Shown one piece after another: positions 1 through 10,655 of a DNA stretch of 64,000 nucleotides (the first letter of the stretch is position 1; every line of letters starts with the position of its first letter). The stretch comes from Symbiodinium sp. CCMP2592 (Eukaryota > Sar > Dinophyceae > Suessiales > Symbiodiniaceae), in NCBI GenBank assembly GCA_905221615.1, contig CAJNDT010005556.1:2969519-3033518 (forward strand), given 5' to 3'. The notes below the pieces were generated by a model. It was not told where the DNA came from. It was given only the letters and a program-made list of their open reading frames with translations, and did no database searches. The position numbers were made by a program, and so were the translations under genes.

Positions 1-539
1 TGTTGCGCTGAGGGCTCAGGGTGTGCGATTTTTCCAGTCTGGGTGGGCGGCTCTGGGTCTGTAGAGGATTTTGTTGGCTTCTGTGGAGGGTTGATTGCTA
101 TGGGTTTTCAGGGCATGTGGCAGGATGGCATAGATACTTAGAGCGTTCAAATTTACCCTAAATGGGGTTACCCGAATCGGAACACACTGAGTCCCCCAAG
201 CCTCCAAGTAGTGTAGTGTGACAAAAACGGGTGTTTGGAGCTTCAGCATGAACAGGACAAACCTAACCTTAAACCCGAAAGCCCGCAGCAGAAGCCCTGA
301 CAACCTCAGTGAAAGGCGTATATCCCAAACGCCAAACCCTAAAAGCCTAAACCCCTCAACCCCAAATCTCTTAAACTGGACGCTTAAGTGTGCTTTCCGG
401 AACCTTTGAAGTAACCCTTCAACAGCTGAGCGAGTATAGTATAGACTTTACTTTTTTGGTGATAGTATTGTCCCCCAGTATCCCTGTTGGCGTTCTTCCA
501 ACTGTAACCCTGCGTATAACCGACTTACTAAGTCCTGTG

Positions 540-890
540 GGCCTCTAAGATGATCCCGACACCCTAAACCCTAAAGTCCGGAACTCTAAAACCCTAAAGT
601 CCTTAAAACCCCAAAGTCCTTAAAACCCTAAAGTATGTAAAACCTTAAAGTCCTAAACCCTAAAGTCCTTAACCATAAAGTCCTAAACCATAAAGTCCTT
701 AACACCCTAAAGTGCTTGAAACCCTAAAGTCCTAAGCGCTAAAGCCCTAAACCCTAAAGTCCTCCTAAACCCTAAAGTCCTTAACCCCAAAGTCCTAAAC
801 CCTAGTCCTAAACCCTAAAGTCCTAACCCCTAAAGTCCTACAGATCCTAAAGTAATAAACCCTAAAGTCCTAAAGACCTCCAGAGTTCCC
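540..890 (+). repeat. Degenerate CCCTAAAGTCCT tract
   Basis: About 25 imperfect units of CCTAAACCCTAAAGT type. Related to the telomere repeat but with an added AGTCCT, so interstitial rather than a chromosome end. Confidence 0.8.
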
Positions 891-895
891 TGCAG

Positions 896-968
896 TTCGC
901 CGAGCCGACCCGAGCTCCGGTCGCCTGCGCGGCGGTGGCGCCTCCGTCGGACCTTTATGACTCGAAGA
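896..968 (+). CDS. Candidate exon of unknown gene
   Basis: After CCTGCAG, a GC-rich open frame FAEPTRAPVACAAVAPPSD ends in LYDSK. Its last 15 bases (TTTATGACTCGAAGA) recur exactly at 1094-1108, so a 140-bp intron may lie between. Confidence 0.35.
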
Positions 969-1108
969 TTAAGAAATATAGGGGCCTTAAGAATTAGGAT
1001 AGGGCTCCTTTAAAGGGATCCTTTATGGGTTTCCTTTGAGGGCTGTTTCAAGGGTTCCTTGATCATGGGTTCATTTAAGGGCTTCTTTAAGGGTTTATGA
1101 CTCGAAGA
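954..1108 (+). repeat. 15-bp direct repeat bounding a 140-bp segment
   Basis: TTTATGACTCGAAGA at 954-968 and 1094-1108. The first copy ends a candidate exon. Confidence 0.85.
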
Positions 1109-1121
1109 GACAACGAACCCT

Positions 1122-1260
1122 AATGCAGCAAGCTGATTGAGAATAGGCTTCCTTTAAAGGGATCCTTAAAAGGGGTCTATAAGGGATGTATAGTAGGTTC
1201 TATAATATACAGGCCTTAATGTAGGAACCTGATTAAGAAACCCTGGGCCTTTACTAGGGC
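1122..1260 (+). repeat. Segment paralogous to 29811-29955
   Basis: Both have a lone H end, GGTTCCTTTAAAGGGATCC, TATAGTAGGTTCTATAATAT and then an H element start, in the same order. Confidence 0.75.
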
Positions 1261-1313
1261 TGCTTTAAACGGGTCTATAAGGGTTACTATAAGGGATCCA
1301 TGAGGGGTACTAT

Positions 1314-1485
1314 AATGATGTAGGAACCTGATGAAGAAACCCTGGGCCTATAACCCCAACATAGCAGGATTATATAAGGAACCCTAATAAAGGCCCAAGG
1401 TTTCTTACTCTATTAAGGTTCCTTATATGAATCCTCCTGTTTTGGGGTTATAGGCCCAGGGTTTCTTAATCAGGTTCCGACATTA
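1314..1485. mobile_element. Two H-family elements tail to tail
   Basis: ATGTAGGAACCTGATGAAG... to ...CTTAATCAGGTTCCGACATTA enclosing a second inverted pair; a single H left end precedes it at 1213. Confidence 0.75.
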
Positions 1486-1851
1486 AACCCTATACTAAGG
1501 CCGGCCGTATACCCTGAACCCGAATATTATGTAGAGATTCAATCGCAGGAGGCTGTAACAGCGCCAAATGATCAAAAGGCAGAATTAGAGGGTTTTGGTT
1601 CCTTGCGGGTTCCTTCAATGAGTTTCTTCAAGGGATCTACAAGCGGTTTGGGGCTTTGGGTTAAGGATCGAATCAGTAGCCTTTACTGGTTAGGGTTTTA
1701 GCTGTTCGACAACGAAGCCGAGAGAAACAGTTAGAACAGAGTTCGTTTCATGGTTTCGCTCTAGAGATTTCTGCGGGTGTAGGGCTTTAGGGGCTGTAGG
1801 GGCTTAGGGTTTAAAGGCTTCGAGGGTCTTCCCCCCCATAGAAGACTGCAG

Positions 1852-1975
1852 GTGTTGGGGCTTCGCTGAAGGTTCGTGGCAGTGCCTCAGTAAGCATCAC
1901 ACACAGTTGCTGGATCGCAAACGAACCTTGCCCATCAGCACCTGTGCCAGCAAGACCGAACGCGGCAGCATCAAG
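1852..1975 (+). CDS. Candidate exon of unknown gene
   Basis: Between acceptor GACTGCAG and donor GTGAGC two frames are open. The one ending ARPNAAASR (phase 2) agrees with the high-GC3 frame of the following exon across a 63-bp intron. No family recognised. Confidence 0.4.
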
Positions 1976-2038
1976 GTGAGCGGGTTTTGAACCATCCCGA
2001 CCGTGCGTCCCGGTGCCCGGCAGCCTTACTTTTTCCAG

Positions 2039-2303
2039 ATACCAGCCGCCGAATATGTGGCTGAAGGTGCTGTGCGGCTCTGCCGCGAACTCTGTTCAGC
2101 TCCGATTCGGGGGGTCGATCACTTGCCACACTGCGATCGCCCTGCTTGCGAGGAAAGTCTCCGCCAGCACCGCTGGATACCTTTCAGAATACCAAGCCCG
2201 CTGCCGACATCGTCTTGATCTTCACTTCAAGAGTTTCAATGGCAAGAAGAGGAAGATGCTGGACAACCCTGCCTGTTTCCTTGTTGGTTGTTCCAGGGTG
2301 GCT
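2039..2303 (+). CDS. Candidate exon of unknown gene
   Basis: Acceptor CCTTACTTTTTCCAG has a strong pyrimidine tract. The frame starting YQPPNMWLKVLCGSAANS has high GC3 throughout and stops at a TGA at 2304. It may be a terminal exon or run to an unseen donor. No family recognised. Confidence 0.45.
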
Positions 2304-2319
2304 TGAAGTTCGGAGCTGG

Positions 2320-2459
2320 GGGTGTATATAATTATATGTTTAGCTTATTAACTTACATATTTCTATATACGTATATGTGTATATTTGTATAGTTATATAC
2401 TTACATGTTTACATATTTACACATTTCTATTGTTTCCTATATTTCTGTGTTTCTGTATT

Positions 2460-2505
<46 letters not shown>

Positions 2506-2850
2506 TTTATATATTTATATGCTTATATATTTTTCGTATATTTATATATCTGTTTGTATAGTTACATATTTAGGTTTTTTATATATTTATAGATTTACAT
2601 ATTTAGGTATTTAGATATGTATGTTTCTATGTGTATATATTTGTGTGTCTGTATTTCTAGTATTTCTATACTTATATGTTTATATACTTATATATGTATC
2701 TATTTATTTATTTGTACATTTGTATACTTATATATTTATATATTTAGGTATTTATATGTTTATTTTTTATATGTTTGCATATTTATATATTTACTTATTA
2801 TTTATGTATCTGTATGTTTGTGTGTATATATATTTTTGTTTTCTGGTTAT
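2320..2850. repeat. TA-rich low-complexity tract
   Basis: (CT)n(AT)n followed by about 500 bases of TATATTTATATG-like sequence. ORFs here are Tyr/Ile repeats and not genes. Confidence 0.9.
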
Positions 2851-2984
2851 GCAGGCTTATGCTCTCGGTGTGTAGGCTATCAGGGTTTGCCCTCCCCGCA
2901 AAAATACATACCCCAACAATTAATCCTACCAATACGTTCCAAGTCCTCCATCCAACACCCAGAACTCGGAGGCCAGGGGATTCA

Positions 2985-3197
2985 GTAAGTAGGTGAGAAG
3001 GAAGTTATAAGTACCTTAAATCGAGCTACCCCAGTAATAACCGTGCTTATAACCGGCTTACTAAGTTCAGTGGGCCTCGAAGAAGACCCAAACCCGAAAC
3101 CCGCTAGATCCCTTTAAGGAACTCTATAGATCCGTCTGAGGAGCCCTTTAAGAGCCCCCACTACCGAAGGAGCCCGCAAGCTCTGTGGGCCTCTAAG
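2985..3197. mobile_element. A-family palindrome, long form with extended tail
   Basis: Degenerate A element followed by TATAGATCCCTTTAAGG modules and a second A terminus (GGGCCTCTAAG). Same layout as 38305-38562 and 47904-48039. Confidence 0.55.
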
Positions 3198-3298
3198 AAG
3201 ATCCCGAAGGGAACGCCGAGAATCCAAGGAGACGTCATGGCTTTCACTAGCCCTGGCAGCGGCCTTACATTCGGAGTGTGCAAGGGGCTTACTTGGAG
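3198..3298 (+). CDS. Candidate exon bounded on both sides by A-family termini
   Basis: The frame KIPKGTPRIQGDVMAFTSPG ends GLTFGVCKGLTWR. The acceptor is the CTCTAAG terminus of a long A-type element and the donor (AG/GCCAGT) is in the terminus of the next A element. Function unknown. Confidence 0.5.
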
Positions 3299-3412
3299 GC
3301 CAGTGGACTTAGTAAGTCGGTTATAAGTCGGGTTATAGTTGGCGTAATTCCATTTAGGGGACTTATAACTCTACTTATAACCTACTTACTAAGTCCCCTG
3401 GGCCTCTAAGTA
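3290..3412. mobile_element. A-family palindromic element
   Basis: TACTTGGAGGCC... inverted at ...GGGCCTCTAAGTA; TA ends. The 5' terminus carries an AG/GC donor used by the preceding candidate exon. Confidence 0.8.
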
Positions 3413-3509
3413 GGGTTTTGGGGTTCAGGGGTTTAGGGCATGGAAGGTTCAGGGTTTATGTAGGTAGGAATCCCATATGGGACTTTCATTGTGGGATTAA
3501 CCCAGGCAG

Positions 3510-3584
3510 CTTCACCCCACCCTTGGAGCCCATTGATACATACCCAGCGCGGATACGCTGCCGGGCTTCTAGAAAAGGGTGCCT
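3510..3584 (+). CDS. Candidate exon of unknown gene
   Basis: Acceptor CCCAGGCAG, donor GTAAGG. The frame FTPPLEPIDTYPARIRCRAS looks like real protein. It may follow the 3198 exon. Confidence 0.45.
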
Positions 3585-3841
3585 GTAAGGTTTTGTACTA
3601 CTGCTTCGGCTTTGTAGCATTTGGGGTTCAGGGTCTAGCGATTCGATGTTGAGTTTGAGGTTCAGGGCAGGGGACAGCCTAAAATCCTAAACGTTAAACC
3701 GCAAACACTAAGACCTAAACCCTTAAGCCCGAAACATTCCGAAACCGTCCCTAAGCCCTAAACCCTGAAACCCTAAGCCCTAAGCTCTACAACCCTAAAA
3801 CCCTAAATCGTGAAACGCCGTAAGAAACCTAAGCCTTCAAG

Positions 3842-3888
3842 ACGCCGAGGCAAGCTTGGAGACGACCTCCATGACCTGCCAGGCGGCG
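3842..3888 (+). CDS. Candidate exon of unknown gene
   Basis: Frame RRGKLGDDLHDLPGG ends at GTTTAG, where a TTTAGGG tract begins. Short but GC-rich. Confidence 0.35.
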
Positions 3889-3892
3889 GTTT

Positions 3893-4014
3893 AGGGTTTA
3901 GGGTGTAGGGTTTAGGGTTTAGGGTTTAGGGTGTAGGGTTTAGGGTTAGGGTGTAGGGTGTAGGGTTAGGGTGTAGGGTGTAAGGTTTAGGGTTTAGGGT
4001 TAGGGTTTAGGCCA
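3893..4014 (+). repeat. TTTAGGG tract
   Basis: About 16 units of TTTAGGG/TGTAGGG; internal to an intron. Confidence 0.9.
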
Positions 4015-4572
4015 CAAAAAGGGAACAATGGAAGCTCGTTGTTTTTTTGTTTGTAGGGCTCAAAGTTTAGTGTTTCGGGTTTGGGGTTTAGGGCTTGCGT
4101 GTTTTAGTTTTAGAGACTTTGTGGTGGTAGGTAGGGTCAGGATTTTCCTACTTATATCCGAAACATGCATGATTTCCCAGGTTCCCGAAGCTTATAGAGA
4201 TGGGGCTTTGTTTCACAGGGAAAACCAGGGATCTGTTCTGCCATGAATTCCGCGTGAAGGAAAGCTGATCGCCGTCAGCCTGGCACAGCGTTCGCATCAA
4301 CAACAGCACGTCCTAAATCCTTGAGCTATCGCTCTACAACGCTTGTGGTGGAGTTGCCATAAGAAGGAAACCATATAGTTGACTACAGATCCCGATTAAC
4401 AATAGTAACTTAAATGAAATCCCTTGGAAGCCGCACCATGAGCACTCCTGGAAAAAACTCTGTTTAGGATGAAGACCGTTCGGAGACTTCAGGCATGCGC
4501 GTGAGCCCTCGACATCATTCCCTTCTAGTCCCAAGTATCGTAAATTATGCCCCGAAGCCTTAGTCTCTACAC

Positions 4573-4631
4573 GCGAAGTTCTTTAAGGAGCCCACAAGAA
4601 GGCGGCACCATTACAAGAAGGACCCGAAAAG
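4573..4631 (+). CDS. Candidate exon, basic
   Basis: Frame FFKEPTRRRHHYKKDPK ends at donor GTATAG. Very basic; no family recognised. Micro-exon candidate DEDRSETSGMR lies just upstream at 4468-4500 (acceptor TGTTTAG, donor GTGAGC). Confidence 0.3.
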
Positions 4632-4659
4632 GTATAGTCTCCCTTAAACCTAAAGCCTT

Positions 4660-4850
4660 ATGGTACCCTGGAAGGAACCTGAAAAGGGGACCCTAAACCC
4701 TTATGGTACCCTGGAAGGAGGAACCTTTAAAGGGGACCCTAAACCCTTATGGTACCCTGGAAGGAGGAACCTTTAAAGGGGACCCTAAACCCTTATGGTA
4801 CCCTTGAAGGAACCCCTTAAAAAAGAAAAAACCTAAACCCTTATGGTACC
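4660..4850 (+). repeat. Tandem repeat, unit about 47 bp
   Basis: About four copies of a unit with AACCTTTAAAGGGGACCC and CTTATGGTACCCTGGAAGG. Confidence 0.8.
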
Positions 4851-4856
4851 CTGGAA

Positions 4857-4961
4857 CCCAAAGACTCTATCCCTTAATTAAGGAATATTCCTTAAATCAT
4901 ATTAAGGATCTTACTATAATTTAAGGTATATTCCTTAACTAAGGGGTATTGGAGTCTCTAG
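4857..4961. mobile_element. E-family palindromic element
   Basis: CCCAAAGACTCTATCCCTTAAT... to ...GGGGTATTGGAGTCTCTAGG. Confidence 0.75.
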
Positions 4962-4997
4962 GAACCTTAAAGGGGACCCTAAAGGCCCGAAAATCAG

Positions 4998-5077
4998 TGT
5001 CTCGGGCCCCTGCTGCAGCTCCAGCGAGTGGAGAACGCACCACTCAACTTGCCCGAGGGTGCGCCGGAGCCCTCAGA
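4998..5077 (+). CDS. Candidate exon of unknown gene
   Basis: Frame CLGPLLQLQRVENAPLNLPE begins after AAATCAG, 37 bases beyond an E-family palindrome, and ends at a TTTAGGG tract. High GC3. Confidence 0.4.
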
Positions 5078-5400
5078 TTTAGGGTTTAGAGTTTAGGGCT
5101 TAGGGGTTCAGGGTTTAGGGGTTTAGGGCTTAGGGGTTTGGGGTTTAGGGGTTTAGGGTTTAGGGGTTCAGGGTTTAGGGGATTTAGGGCTCAGGGGTTT
5201 AGGGGTTTAACTAAAGGTTAGGGGTCAGGGTTTAGGGCTTAGGGGTTTGGGGGTTTAGGGTTTAGGGCTTAGGGGTTTGGGGTTTAAGGGTTTAGGGTTT
5301 AGGGCTTACGGGTTTGGGGTTTAGGAGTTTAGGGGTTTAGGGGTTTGGGGTTCAGGGGTTTAGGGCTTGGGGTTTGGGTTTTGGGGTTTAGGATGGTTTA
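5078..5400 (+). repeat. Degenerate TTTAGGG tract
   Basis: TTTAGGG, TTTAGGGCTTAGGGG and GTTTGGGG variants. Confidence 0.85.
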
Positions 5401-5514
5401 CGGTTCCAATTGCCCGATCAACGCTTTACCGGAAATCCCAAACCTCTTCATCGAAATCCGTAACATCTGTCAGGGTGTAGGGTTTACTTAGACCCCAAAT
5501 GCCTTACCTTTCAG

Positions 5515-5597
5515 AGTAGATTTGAGGAGGGCACACACGGAGTCTTTGCGGCCAGGGGCTGGGGCCTCAGCATGTTCGCTAGTCCTTTTACTTAATG
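5515..5597 (+). CDS. Candidate exon of unknown gene
   Basis: Acceptor CCTTACCTTTCAG; frame SRFEEGTHGVFAARGWGLSM then FASPF. It ends just before a G-type palindrome at 5601. Protein-like and GC-rich; no family recognised. Confidence 0.5.
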
Positions 5598-5600
5598 CAC

Positions 5601-5711
5601 TAGGATCGCCAGAAGTATGCTTCTTCCCTTTTTTTGTCCTAGGTTCCTTGTCAAAGGTACCCAATACCCAAAAGGGAGCCCTTGTTATTCCTAGGTTTCT
5701 GGGCATCCTAG
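5601..5711. mobile_element. G-type variant (GCATCCTAG ends)
   Basis: TAGGATCGCCAGAAGTA... to ...GGTTTCTGGGCATCCTA. Confidence 0.75.
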
Positions 5712-6259
5712 TAATAACATCATACAAAGTTTGGCTCCAAGGGTTTGGATGTGCGAGAGTTGTAGCGCATATGAATTAACTATATTATATCGGAGGAGCA
5801 CGATCAAGCCAACGTTGGAGCAAAGGAGTTTCAAGTTTCACTACGTCAACCCCAAAGCCCTGAGCTTCAAAACCCTGAACTATTTCAATCCCCCCTGAGC
5901 GCTTGGAACCCGGACTTTCGGGCACAGAACCCTCCTGAGGAACCTTTCAAAGGAAACTCTGAAACAGGAAGTACTTTTTGATCCTGAGCCCTAAACCCGA
6001 AATCCCTTCAGGCACCTTAAGCGGCCTTAAGCCCGAAAGAGGAATTCTAAAAGGAACCCTAGCTCCTGCACAGGAGCCCTAAACCCGTCGAAATGAACCC
6101 TTAACTCTCTAAAAGGAACCCGTAAACCCCTCACAAGGAACCCTAAACCCCTTAAAAGGAAGCCTTAAACCCCCCTAACAGCAACCGTAAAACCCCCCTT
6201 ACAAGGAGCCGTAGGAGCCGTAAACCGCCGAAAGGCAAACCTTAATGTAGAGCCTGCAG

Positions 6260-6288
6260 TTGGGCTCATCGCAGCCTCGTCGACCTAG
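6260..6288 (+). CDS. Candidate short exon
   Basis: Acceptor CCTGCAG, donor GTTAGC, phase 2; it fits the phase of the exon at 6364 across a 75-bp intron. Confidence 0.35.
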
Positions 6289-6363
6289 GTTAGCCAGCAT
6301 CGCACTGAATGTATCATAACACGTCTTCCTATTTCGACCTGCACACGGATAGCACATGCAAAG

Positions 6364-6601
6364 CTTCAAAGCCGAGACCGTTCTGGACGGCTTGGAGAAG
6401 GGAGCGGAAGATCGCCGCAAGCTCCTCATGTGGGCCTTGGAAGTCGATGCCTCAAGAAAATTGCCCGCCGGCCCAGACGTTCTTTGGTGGCAGCAGAAGT
6501 CACTTCAATCCGTCAGGAGCCTGCAATTCGTCGTTTGGTCGCGGAAGCGCCTACGGCAGGGAGCTCGCAGAGGAGCGGCGGGAGATGGAACGCCACTACC
6601 A
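6364..6601 (+). CDS. Candidate exon with an internal frame change
   Basis: The first half reads FKAETVLDGLEKGAEDRRKL then LLMWALEVDAS; the second half, in another frame, reads GRELAEERREMERHY to a GTGAGC donor. Both halves have high GC3 only in their own frame, switching near 6490-6510. A sequencing indel, a tiny intron or a decayed gene could explain it. No family recognised. Confidence 0.45.
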
Positions 6602-6834
6602 GTGAGCCGGGCACCTCAGCCTGACGTTTGGTGGCTTTGCTTTGAAAGCCACGACACTTTGTTTTGGGCCCCCGAAAGGTCCTAATTAAACTTTGCAAGA
6701 ACCTTAAAACCCCCTAAAAAAGAACCCCAAGACCCCCCTTCAAAGGAGCCCGAAGTCCCCTTCAAAGGAAGCCTAAGACCCCCTTAAAAGGAATCCTAAG
6801 ACCCCTTAAAAGGAGCCCTACAAGTCCCCGGAAA

Positions 6835-6890
6835 GGCTGGGTGAAGTGGATGTGCGCCTGTCGCCTGCGTTGGATCCGAAGATTCTGCCG
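6835..6890 (+). CDS. Candidate exon of unknown gene
   Basis: Acceptor CGGAAAG, possible GC donor GCCGGA. Frame LGEVDVRLSPALDPKILP, high GC3. Confidence 0.4.
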
Positions 6891-7002
6891 GCCGGATCAG
6901 GGAAAAGGGAAGGGCGCCAAACCCTGAGCCCTTAGACAGTTCCATAAAGGTTCCATCAGGGATTTTCAGGGTACCTTAAAAAACAGATTATGTATGTATG
7001 TG

Positions 7003-7043
7003 AACCCTAAACCCTAAACCCTAAACCCTAAACCCTAAACCCT
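7003..7043 (-). repeat. Perfect CCCTAAA array
   Basis: Almost six exact CCCTAAA units, the plant/dinoflagellate-type telomere repeat, inside ordinary intron sequence. Confidence 0.9.
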
Positions 7044-7049
7044 TGTAGA

Positions 7050-7935
7050 AGCCATAATAAGGATCGGCGAAGGGTGCTCTAGACCCGAAACCCTGAGGAA
7101 TTTCGGGTCCCTAGCAATCAAATAGACCAGGGTTCCTGTAAAGGGATCTATAAGGGCTACTATAAGGGCCATGATGGCGATAACCTACTTTTTGTAGGGT
7201 TCCCTTTTTAATCCCATACTAGGGTTTAGAATAAGGGCCCACCAAAAAAGGATGGTTTAGTAGGCCTAGGTAAACCCTGAGCCTCTTGAGGTCCCCTTTT
7301 GGGTTCCCATTTGCATTGCTTACTGGGTTGCCATTATGGGTCCTTTACGAGGTCCTCTAAGGTGCCTTTAAAGGGGTCCTTTGCAGGGTTCTTGAACCTT
7401 GCTCTAGAGTCTTATGGAGTTCTATAACAGGGTCCCCTTTCAGTGTTCTTTGGGGGTTTGCGTGCACGGAACCCTGACAGGTTTAGGGGTTTTAGGGTTT
7501 TGCAACGCTTTTGGAAAGCCCTAGAACCCTAAAGCCGTTCCCTTTAGAGGACGATTCAAAGGAGCCCCAAAAAGATGATACTCTCCGGGGTTCCTTAAAG
7601 GCTTGGCACGGCTCCTTTGCAGGCTGTTATTCAAAGGCTCGCTAAGAGGCTCCTTAAGGGGTTTGTTTTGAAGGGTACTGTAGGGTTTTGTGATAGGGTT
7701 CCCCTTTTGAAGCAAGCCTTAACGCAACCCATAGAGGCAACCCACTGTTTCAATGAACCAGGAACCCTACGTAAACCCTCAACCCCAAAGGGGACCCGGT
7801 TTCTGGGACGCTTTAGTACCCCTTAAGGGAAGCTTTGTGCAGAACCTTATCGTGCCCTTCAGGGTTCCTTGTTTGGGGGCTCTGGGGTTTTTGAACTCTT
7901 CGGGCTTCCGATCTTTTTAAGGTTGATCAGAAGGG
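7050..7935. other. Intergenic or intronic stretch, no gene seen
   Basis: TTCCTTTAAAGGG-type modules, a single copy of the 22-kb tandem unit (7184-7285) and no convincing exon. Confidence 0.5.
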
Positions 7936-7937
7936 CT

Positions 7938-8051
7938 TACTTGGACTTAGTAAGTCGGTTATAAGTAGGGTTATAATTGGGGTAAACTCCGTTCAGGAGA
8001 CTTATAACTCTACTTATAACCTACTTACTAAGTCCCCTGGCCCTCTAAGTA
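7938..8051. mobile_element. A-family palindromic element
   Basis: TACTTGGACTTAGTAAG... matched by ...CTTACTAAGTCC...CTAAGTA; short deletion in the left terminus. Confidence 0.75.
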
Positions 8052-8244
8052 TGGTGTGGGAGAGGTTGCAGGCTTTTGGGCAAAAGGGAGGGATGAAGTC
8101 CGGGATTTCGGGTTTCAGTGCCGTCGAGGGCTTAAGAGGATCTTATTTACGAGTCTTTGGAGAGGCGAACGTAGTTTAGGGTTAGGGGCTGCTTAAGAGT
8201 TGGGGGCTTGGGGTGCGTGGGGGTTTAGGCTTGTGGGTTTCGCA

Positions 8245-8293
8245 GGATTCTTGGCGGCTCTTTGAGCTCAGCAAGTCTACATGCCGCAACGAC
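8245..8293 (+). CDS. Candidate exon of unknown gene
   Basis: Acceptor GGGTTTCGCAG; frame DSWRLFELSKSTCRND. Its end is undefined. Confidence 0.35.
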
Positions 8294-8443
8294 CCCTAAA
8301 ACAAAACCCTTAAGCCATCTCATTAATCCTATTCCTGGGCTGGAGTTTAGCAGTCTTGGGTTCGGGGGCCTGCAGAGAGTGTGGGTTTGGGGGGGCCCTG
8401 CACACTATAACACCGCGTATCCAAACCCAACCTGGAGCCGTAG

Positions 8444-8546
8444 TCTTCGAACTTGACAGCATGGACTTGAAAAGTTGGCGCCCCATGACTATACTTGAGC
8501 TACATCGCATCATTTATCGCATATTCCTGAATTGGTCTCTGTCCGG
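8444..8546 (+). CDS. Candidate exon of unknown gene
   Basis: Acceptor GAGCCGTAG, GA donor (GAACAT). Frame FELDSMDLKSWRPMTILELH then RIIYRIFLNWSLS. A further open piece (EVRFLPPSQASEVPPEKP) follows at 8624-8677. Confidence 0.4.
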
Positions 8547-8935
8547 GAACATCCCAACACCCCGAAATCTGAAACCCAGTGGCCTCGTATGGCCTCGACC
8601 CGAAAACCCCGTCTGACCGCCAGAGGTGCGCTTTCTTCCTCCTAGCCAGGCCAGTGAGGTCCCTCCGGAGAAGCCTGGGTTTAAGGTTCAGGGGTGTGGG
8701 ATCCGGGCATCAGTGTTTATACAGATCTAGGGGTCCTTCCAAGGCATGATTCGGATACGATCTGGATCCTTCTCAAAGCCCCGCTTAAGATGCAGACCAT
8801 CTGTTCAAAGGAGGGGACGGAGGATCCCTTGGAAGCCTCCAGGAACAGTTCGATAGAATTTGGGGAAATTTAGCATTGACAGTTTCGAAAAATTCGCCTG
8901 AGTACGCGCCTGAGTCTGAGTAGAAGCCCGAATCC

Positions 8936-9027
8936 AAAAAGCACATAAGCACAAGCATTTATAGGGATATCTCACCTTATTGGGCTTCATTATAAGGGGC
9001 CTCAGTTTTGCTTATGTGCTTTTTTGG
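8936..9027. mobile_element. M-family palindromic element
   Basis: AAAAAGCACATAAGCACAAG... mirrored by ...TTGCTTATGTGCTTTTTT. Confidence 0.75.
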
Positions 9028-9089
9028 GGCCCTAAGAAGTTCGGTTCAGGGTTTAGTGTAGTTTAGGGCTTATTAGGGCTTAGGGAAAC

Positions 9090-9194
9090 TACGGTTGATG
9101 ATATAAATCCTGCATTACTTTAAGGACCCTAAACTATGGGAACTATGGTATATTCCTTACTATGGGTAATGCAGGATTTATATCATCAACCGTA
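9090..9194. mobile_element. B-family palindromic element
   Basis: TACGGTTGATGATATAAATCC... mirrored by ...TATCATCAACCGTA; 105 bp. Confidence 0.85.
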
Positions 9195-9212
9195 TTGAGA
9201 GCCTTGGGAAAG

Positions 9213-9329
9213 GAGACTGCGGACGAAGTTTCGCTGAGCTTGCGGGAGCCCCGGTCACTTCGGTTCTGTGATCCACCATCCAATCCCCAGCATGCGCAAC
9301 CAGCCAAAGAGTGGCAACTCACATTCTAC
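9213..9329 (+). CDS. Candidate exon of unknown gene
   Basis: Acceptor GGGAAAG is 19 bases after a B-family palindrome. Frame ETADEVSLSLREPRSLRFCD continues to a TAG at 9330. Confidence 0.4.
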
Positions 9330-9546
9330 TAGCGAGACGCCTGATTGGTGAGAAGACGGATCCCAAAACGCTGACGCACGGATGCACCCCCCGCCTGCTC
9401 GTCACCATAAGCTATAGAAGGCCCCAATAAGCAGTTATTTGGGGTAACTATACGGTCCTTCGAGACGCAGGAGTCGTTCCATTGTGCTTCATGTGGTTTA
9501 GGGTCGATTATACGGGCACGGATGTAAGTCGTCGCTTTTGTGGCAG

Positions 9547-9579
9547 ATGGCTTGGAACCAGGCGGCAACCGAAACCTGC
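9547..9579 (+). CDS. Candidate micro-exon MAWNQAATETC
   Basis: 33 bases between acceptor CTTTTGTGGCAG and donor GTGAGC. Good sites but too short to judge. Confidence 0.25.
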
Positions 9580-10025
9580 GTGAGCACTATAATGGCATCA
9601 GTTTCAGTAAGTAGTAGTAGACTTCCGAGGTACACAAGTACGCGCCCCTAGCATAACAAACCCTAAAATCTATATCAAATTTAGTAGTTATGCACTGCAG
9701 CTCAGCTGACGCGTCTAGATTCTAGGCATCGGTGCGACAAGACGCACAAATGCCAACTAGAGCCAGTCACGGCGAGTCATGGTTGTCCTCGTCGTTACAT
9801 GTCATCATCACCATCATCATCACGACATATCACGAACAAACTCAACGTCACTGCGACTCGTCAGATCGAGTGTAAGGGTCTAAGACCGCAAAATCTAACA
9901 GATCCGAAAAAAACAGCAGCAACACACAAACTCAAAAACCCTCAACGCCTAAATGCCGAACACCAAAGACCCCTTAAATCCCCTCAAAACCCTATAAAAA
10001 CCCCAAACTAAAAGGAATCCTAAAG

Positions 10026-10125
10026 CTCACCGACCCAAACCATGAGTCCTGCACCGGACCACACCACGAGTTCCTTAGGTTGGGGCCGGTGCGCACAGTG
10101 GAGCCGGAAATGGTCGCAAAGGACT
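10026..10125 (+). CDS. Candidate exon abutting a C element
   Basis: Frame LTDPNHESCTGPHHEFLRLG then PVRTVEPEMVAKDF, high GC3. The coding sequence ends exactly at the start of a C-family palindrome. Confidence 0.5.
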
Positions 10126-10238
10126 TTTGGGAGTTTTTGGAAATTTCGGGGGTACTGTTTTTTTGGGGGGCCTTCTAATAAGGATCCTACTATTTGGGGT
10201 ACTATATTAGGGTCCCCTATTTTCGGAAAACTCCCATT
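10126..10238. mobile_element. C-family palindromic element at an exon end
   Basis: TTTGGGAGTTTTTGGAAATT... to ...TTTCGGAAAACTCCCAT. Confidence 0.75.
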
Positions 10239-10387
10239 TGTCGGCACCCGGTTTCAGGATACAACAACTCCATATCTCAGTTCCTGGAGCCACCCCCTCC
10301 ATAGTTGCTGGGTAGGGCTTGGGGACATTTTATGTTTCCCTTGTTGGGCTTAAGAGGATCTTACTTAATATTTGTCAAAGGAACCCC

Positions 10388-10517
10388 TACCTGGATGGAG
10401 GGGCAGGGGACGTAGTTAGTCGTTCATAAGTAGGGATAGAATTGGGGTAACTCCATTCAGGGTACTTTTATAACTCTATTGATAACCTACTTACTAAGTC
10501 CCCGTCTCCTCCAAGTA
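10388..10517. mobile_element. A-family palindromic element
   Basis: Diverged copy; GGGGCAGGGGAC left arm pairs with the CTAAGTCCCCGTCTCC right arm, TA ends. Confidence 0.65.
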
Positions 10518-10563
10518 CCATACTTAGGGTTTGGAAGTTTGGAGTTTAGTAGATTAGACTGAC

Positions 10564-10655
10564 CAGGACCCGGAGTAAGCCCTTATTCCTAATCCCCTTT
10601 AAAACCAAAAAGGGCACCCACCCTCTTCATTTTTCTGTGTGACTCTTGGGTCTAG
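10564..10655. mobile_element. G-family element, shortened
   Basis: AGGACCCGGAGTAAGCCC... to ...GACTCTTGGGTCTAG. Confidence 0.65.

Noticed and set aside
540-890. Chromosome end
   Set aside because: The CCCTAAAGT tract is degenerate and is followed by ordinary sequence on both sides.
2377-2996. Overlapping Tyr/Ile-rich ORFs
   Set aside because: They are translations of a TATATT low-complexity tract and read through in all frames.
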